8,148 bases of DNA from contig CAJTMV010000067.1 in NCBI GenBank assembly GCA_910577225.1, forward strand, positions 1-8,148. The letters run 5' to 3'. Source of the DNA: an uncultured Eubacterium sp. GTDB lineage: Bacteria > Bacillota > Clostridia > Lachnospirales > Lachnospiraceae. Position numbers and translations under genes: made by a program. Below, piece by piece: positions 6,915 to 8,148 of the stretch. Under the pieces are notes generated by a model. It was not told the origin of the DNA. It did no database searches and saw nothing but the letters and a program-made list of their open reading frames with translations. Every line of letters starts with the position of its first letter. The first letter of the stretch is position 1.

Positions 6915-6945
6915 AACCGTTTACGCACGCAGATGAACCGTTTAC
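6915..6945 (+). repeat. Pair of 10-bp direct repeats 21 bp apart
   Basis: AACCGTTTAC occurs at 6915-6924 and 6936-6945, two helical turns apart, between the DUF2461 gene and the ABC-2 permease remnant. It could be a leftover regulator binding site of the broken gene or of its lost operon partners. The repeat is seen; the role is a guess. Confidence 0.3.
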
Positions 6946-6959
6946 AGCAAAAGCATTAA

Positions 6960-7259
6960 AAACCTCTGCGGGTTTTCCGATCATTCATTAACAAAACGAT
7001 GAATCTGATGTTTTCCTACCCGATCAAAAGACAGAAAATACTGGCCTCTCAGATGATCGCTGTATGGATGTTTAATCTGGCTGCATGAACGCTGACAAAG
7101 CTGTTTATTTATTCCTGTATTGGGCGCACGGACGCTGACGGCATCGTTTCTGATCGACTACTTGCAGGCAATCTCATATTTCCAGCGATTTTAACGGCAG
7201 TATCGTTTGTGTTTGCCGTACTGTCAGTGTTTCACGCGGAAAAGAAAGATCTGCAATAA
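6960..7259 (+). pseudogene. Broken ABC-2 type permease gene
   Basis: The frame from 6960 reads FINKTMNLMFSYPIKRQKIL and continues ASQMIAVWMFNLAA, typical of the early membrane region of ABC-2 permeases that follow an ATPase. It is cut by TGA at 7086-7088. The same frame resumes with TLTKLFIYSCIG, then slips: ASFLIDYLQAISYFQ is in another frame (7141-7185). The C-terminal end AILTAVSFVFAVLSV..EKKDLQ returns in the first frame and stops at 7257-7259. About 100 codons remain where intact relatives have well over 200, and the middle helices between YFQ and AILTAV are missing. So there is an internal stop, at least two frame changes and a deletion. No start codon with a ribosome binding site and no ATPase gene lie nearby. 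The family assignment rests on recognised motif wording, not on a search. Confidence 0.75.
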
Positions 7260-7320
7260 AGTACCGGAGGTATGCAGACTGCTTGTGAAAGTCAGACGAC
7301 AAAAGAGAATTCTTCTCAGG

Positions 7321-7363
7321 GAAAAGAAAAGACATATGCAGGGCGTATATGTCTTTTCTTTTT
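7321..7363. terminator. Bidirectional rho-independent terminator
   Basis: A perfect 16-bp stem pairs 7322-7337 (AAAAGAAAAGACATAT) with 7347-7362 (ATATGTCTTTTCTTTT) around a 9-base loop, which can close further by C-G and G-U pairs. T-rich tracts follow on both strands, so it can stop rightward transcripts from the sigma/DUF2461 side and leftward transcripts of the Uma2 gene, whose stop codon is only 4 bases away. Confidence 0.88.
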
Positions 7364-7366
7364 GTA

Positions 7367-7933
7367 TTAAAAATTCAGCCGGTCAGCGATATCAGCAAAG
7401 CAGATCAGCAGGTCTTCAAAGATATTGACTTTTATTGTGGAATCGAATGAATACTGGATATTGAGCATATTTCGTTCAAAATAGTTTACCGTTACAGTTT
7501 TGCGGCGCGGATCTGCAATCCAATATTCACGGACTCCGGCATTTTTGTAATAGTACAGTTTGCGGATATAATCGTCTGCCGGGTTGCCGGGGGAAACAAT
7601 TTCAACGATGAAGTCAGGAGCGCCATTGCAACGTTTCCCGTCCAGCTTATTTTTATCGCAGACAATCATCAGATCAGGATGAACGATAGTAAGGGGAGCG
7701 TCATTTAATTTTACGTCAAATGGAGCGTGGAATACCCTGCATGGACCGTTTTTGCTTTTCAGGTATGTGTTGAGTATTGTCGAAAGTTCCATGGAGATGA
7801 TCTGGTGTTCCTGTGACGGACTGGCCATATCAAAGGCGATATTTTCAAAGACTTCGGTTCTCCTGTTTTCCGGAAGGGCCTCATATTGCTCCAGGGTGAT
7901 TGTTTCCGGATGTGGCTGGAATGCTGGTGACAT
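7367..7933 (-). CDS. Uma2 family protein (DUF820, PD-(D/E)XK nuclease fold)
   Basis: This 188-residue protein belongs to the Uma2/DUF820 family, which has a restriction-endonuclease-like fold; the biological role is not established. Family marks are an N-terminal TLEQYEALPENRRTEVFEN, a central HPDLMIV with Asp87, PDFIVEIVSPGNPADD with Glu111, and KLYYYKNAGVREYWIADP with Lys125. Asp87, Glu111 and the downstream Lys125 can form the migrated PD-(D/E)XK metal site, so the core looks complete. ATG 7933 was preferred because AAAGGAAA lies just upstream and the predicted transcription start falls after the alternative TTG at 7963. The gene stands alone on its strand, convergent with the rest, with its own promoter and terminator and no partner methylase, toxin or transposase in view. 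Confidence 0.9.
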   Translation of the reverse strand: MSPAFQPHPETITLEQYEALPENRRTEVFENIAFDMASPSQEHQIISMELSTILNTYLKSKNGPCRVFHAPFDVKLNDAPLTIVHPDLMIVCDKNKLDGKRCNGAPDFIVEIVSPGNPADDYIRKLYYYKNAGVREYWIADPRRKTVTVNYFERNMLNIQYSFDSTIKVNIFEDLLICFADIADRLNF

Positions 7934-7964
7934 AAGTAGAAATTTCCTTTCAATAGTTTTCAAA

Positions 7965-7993
7965 AGTATAGCACAGGGAACGGAAAGTTACAA
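7965..7993 (-). promoter_or_regulatory. Sigma-A type promoter of the Uma2 gene
   Basis: On the minus strand TTGTAA (7993-7988) and TATACT (7970-7965) are separated by exactly 17 bp, four of six and five of six matches to consensus. Transcription would start near 7958, giving a 5' leader of about 25 bases that contains the AAAGGAAA ribosome binding site. Confidence 0.65.
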
Positions 7994-8045
7994 TATGCAG
8001 GTTCAGGTAAGAAACTGGAAACAAATCAGACATTGTGTTGCAGTT

Positions 8046-8077
8046 GAAGCGGCTTCGCGGACGCGTCCGTGACCGCT
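8046..8077. repeat. GC-rich nested palindrome at the right edge
   Basis: CGGACGCGTCCG (8058-8069) is a perfect 12-bp palindrome. It sits inside AGCGG (8048-8052) and CCGCT (8073-8077), which also pair, and beside GAAGC-g-GCTTC (8046-8056). The sequence from about 8045 to the window end is markedly richer in G and C than its surroundings and has no gene. It could be a terminator-like structure or the edge of a dispersed repeat continuing beyond the window. Confidence 0.45.
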
Positions 8078-8148
8078 GGCAGGAATCTGGAACCGGCGGC
8101 AGGGGACTGAGCGGACTGGGGCAACGCTGCGGTGAACTAATCGCTAAC

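Noticed and set aside
7207..7428. 73-codon plus-strand open frame
   Set aside because: It overlaps the pseudogene end, the terminator and the 3' end of the Uma2 gene; no recognisable content.
7752..8072. 106-codon plus-strand open frame
   Set aside because: Mostly the reverse of the Uma2 gene and its promoter; no ribosome binding site and no family resemblance.

Overview
The window looks like an accessory part of a Gram-positive genome, most likely a clostridial (Lachnospiraceae-like) Firmicute. This is inferred from strong AGGAGG-type ribosome binding sites, moderate base composition, and the gene order sensor kinase / ABC ATPase / large FtsX permease that is common in gut Clostridia. No species can be named from the sequence alone.

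Layout: positions 1-780 are AT-rich and hold no convincing gene. At about 819-896 lies a short in-frame scrap resembling the C-terminal end of an OmpR-type response regulator. It is followed directly by a membrane histidine kinase (897-2081), a LolD/BceA-like ABC ATPase (2147-2827) and an eight-helix FtsX-type permease (2833-5070). Together these resemble a peptide-sensing and detoxification module of the Bce/Vnc kind whose response regulator is missing or decayed in this window. The 65-bp gap between kinase and ATPase carries TGTCACT direct repeats and a 10-bp imperfect inverted repeat, where a regulator could bind.

After the permease comes a block of three 57-bp tandem repeats with partial copies at both ends (about 5111-5311). 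They lie immediately upstream of, and in frame with, an ECF-like sigma-70 factor gene (5335-6186) with a cysteine- and histidine-rich C-terminal extension. A DUF2461 protein (6202-6885) follows 15 bp later and is probably co-transcribed. The stretch 6960-7259 is a broken ABC-2-type permease gene with an internal stop, frame changes and an apparent internal deletion.

A near-perfect bidirectional terminator (7321-7363) separates this rightward block from a leftward Uma2-family (PD-(D/E)XK fold) gene (7367-7933), which has its own recognisable promoter (7965-7993). The last 100 bases are GC-rich and palindromic, without a gene, and may be the edge of another element.

No fully new defence or mobile system is evident. 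The points most worth checking are the in-frame 57-bp repeat leader of the sigma gene, the apparent loss of the response regulator beside a kinase with an altered N-box, and the decayed ABC-2 permease.
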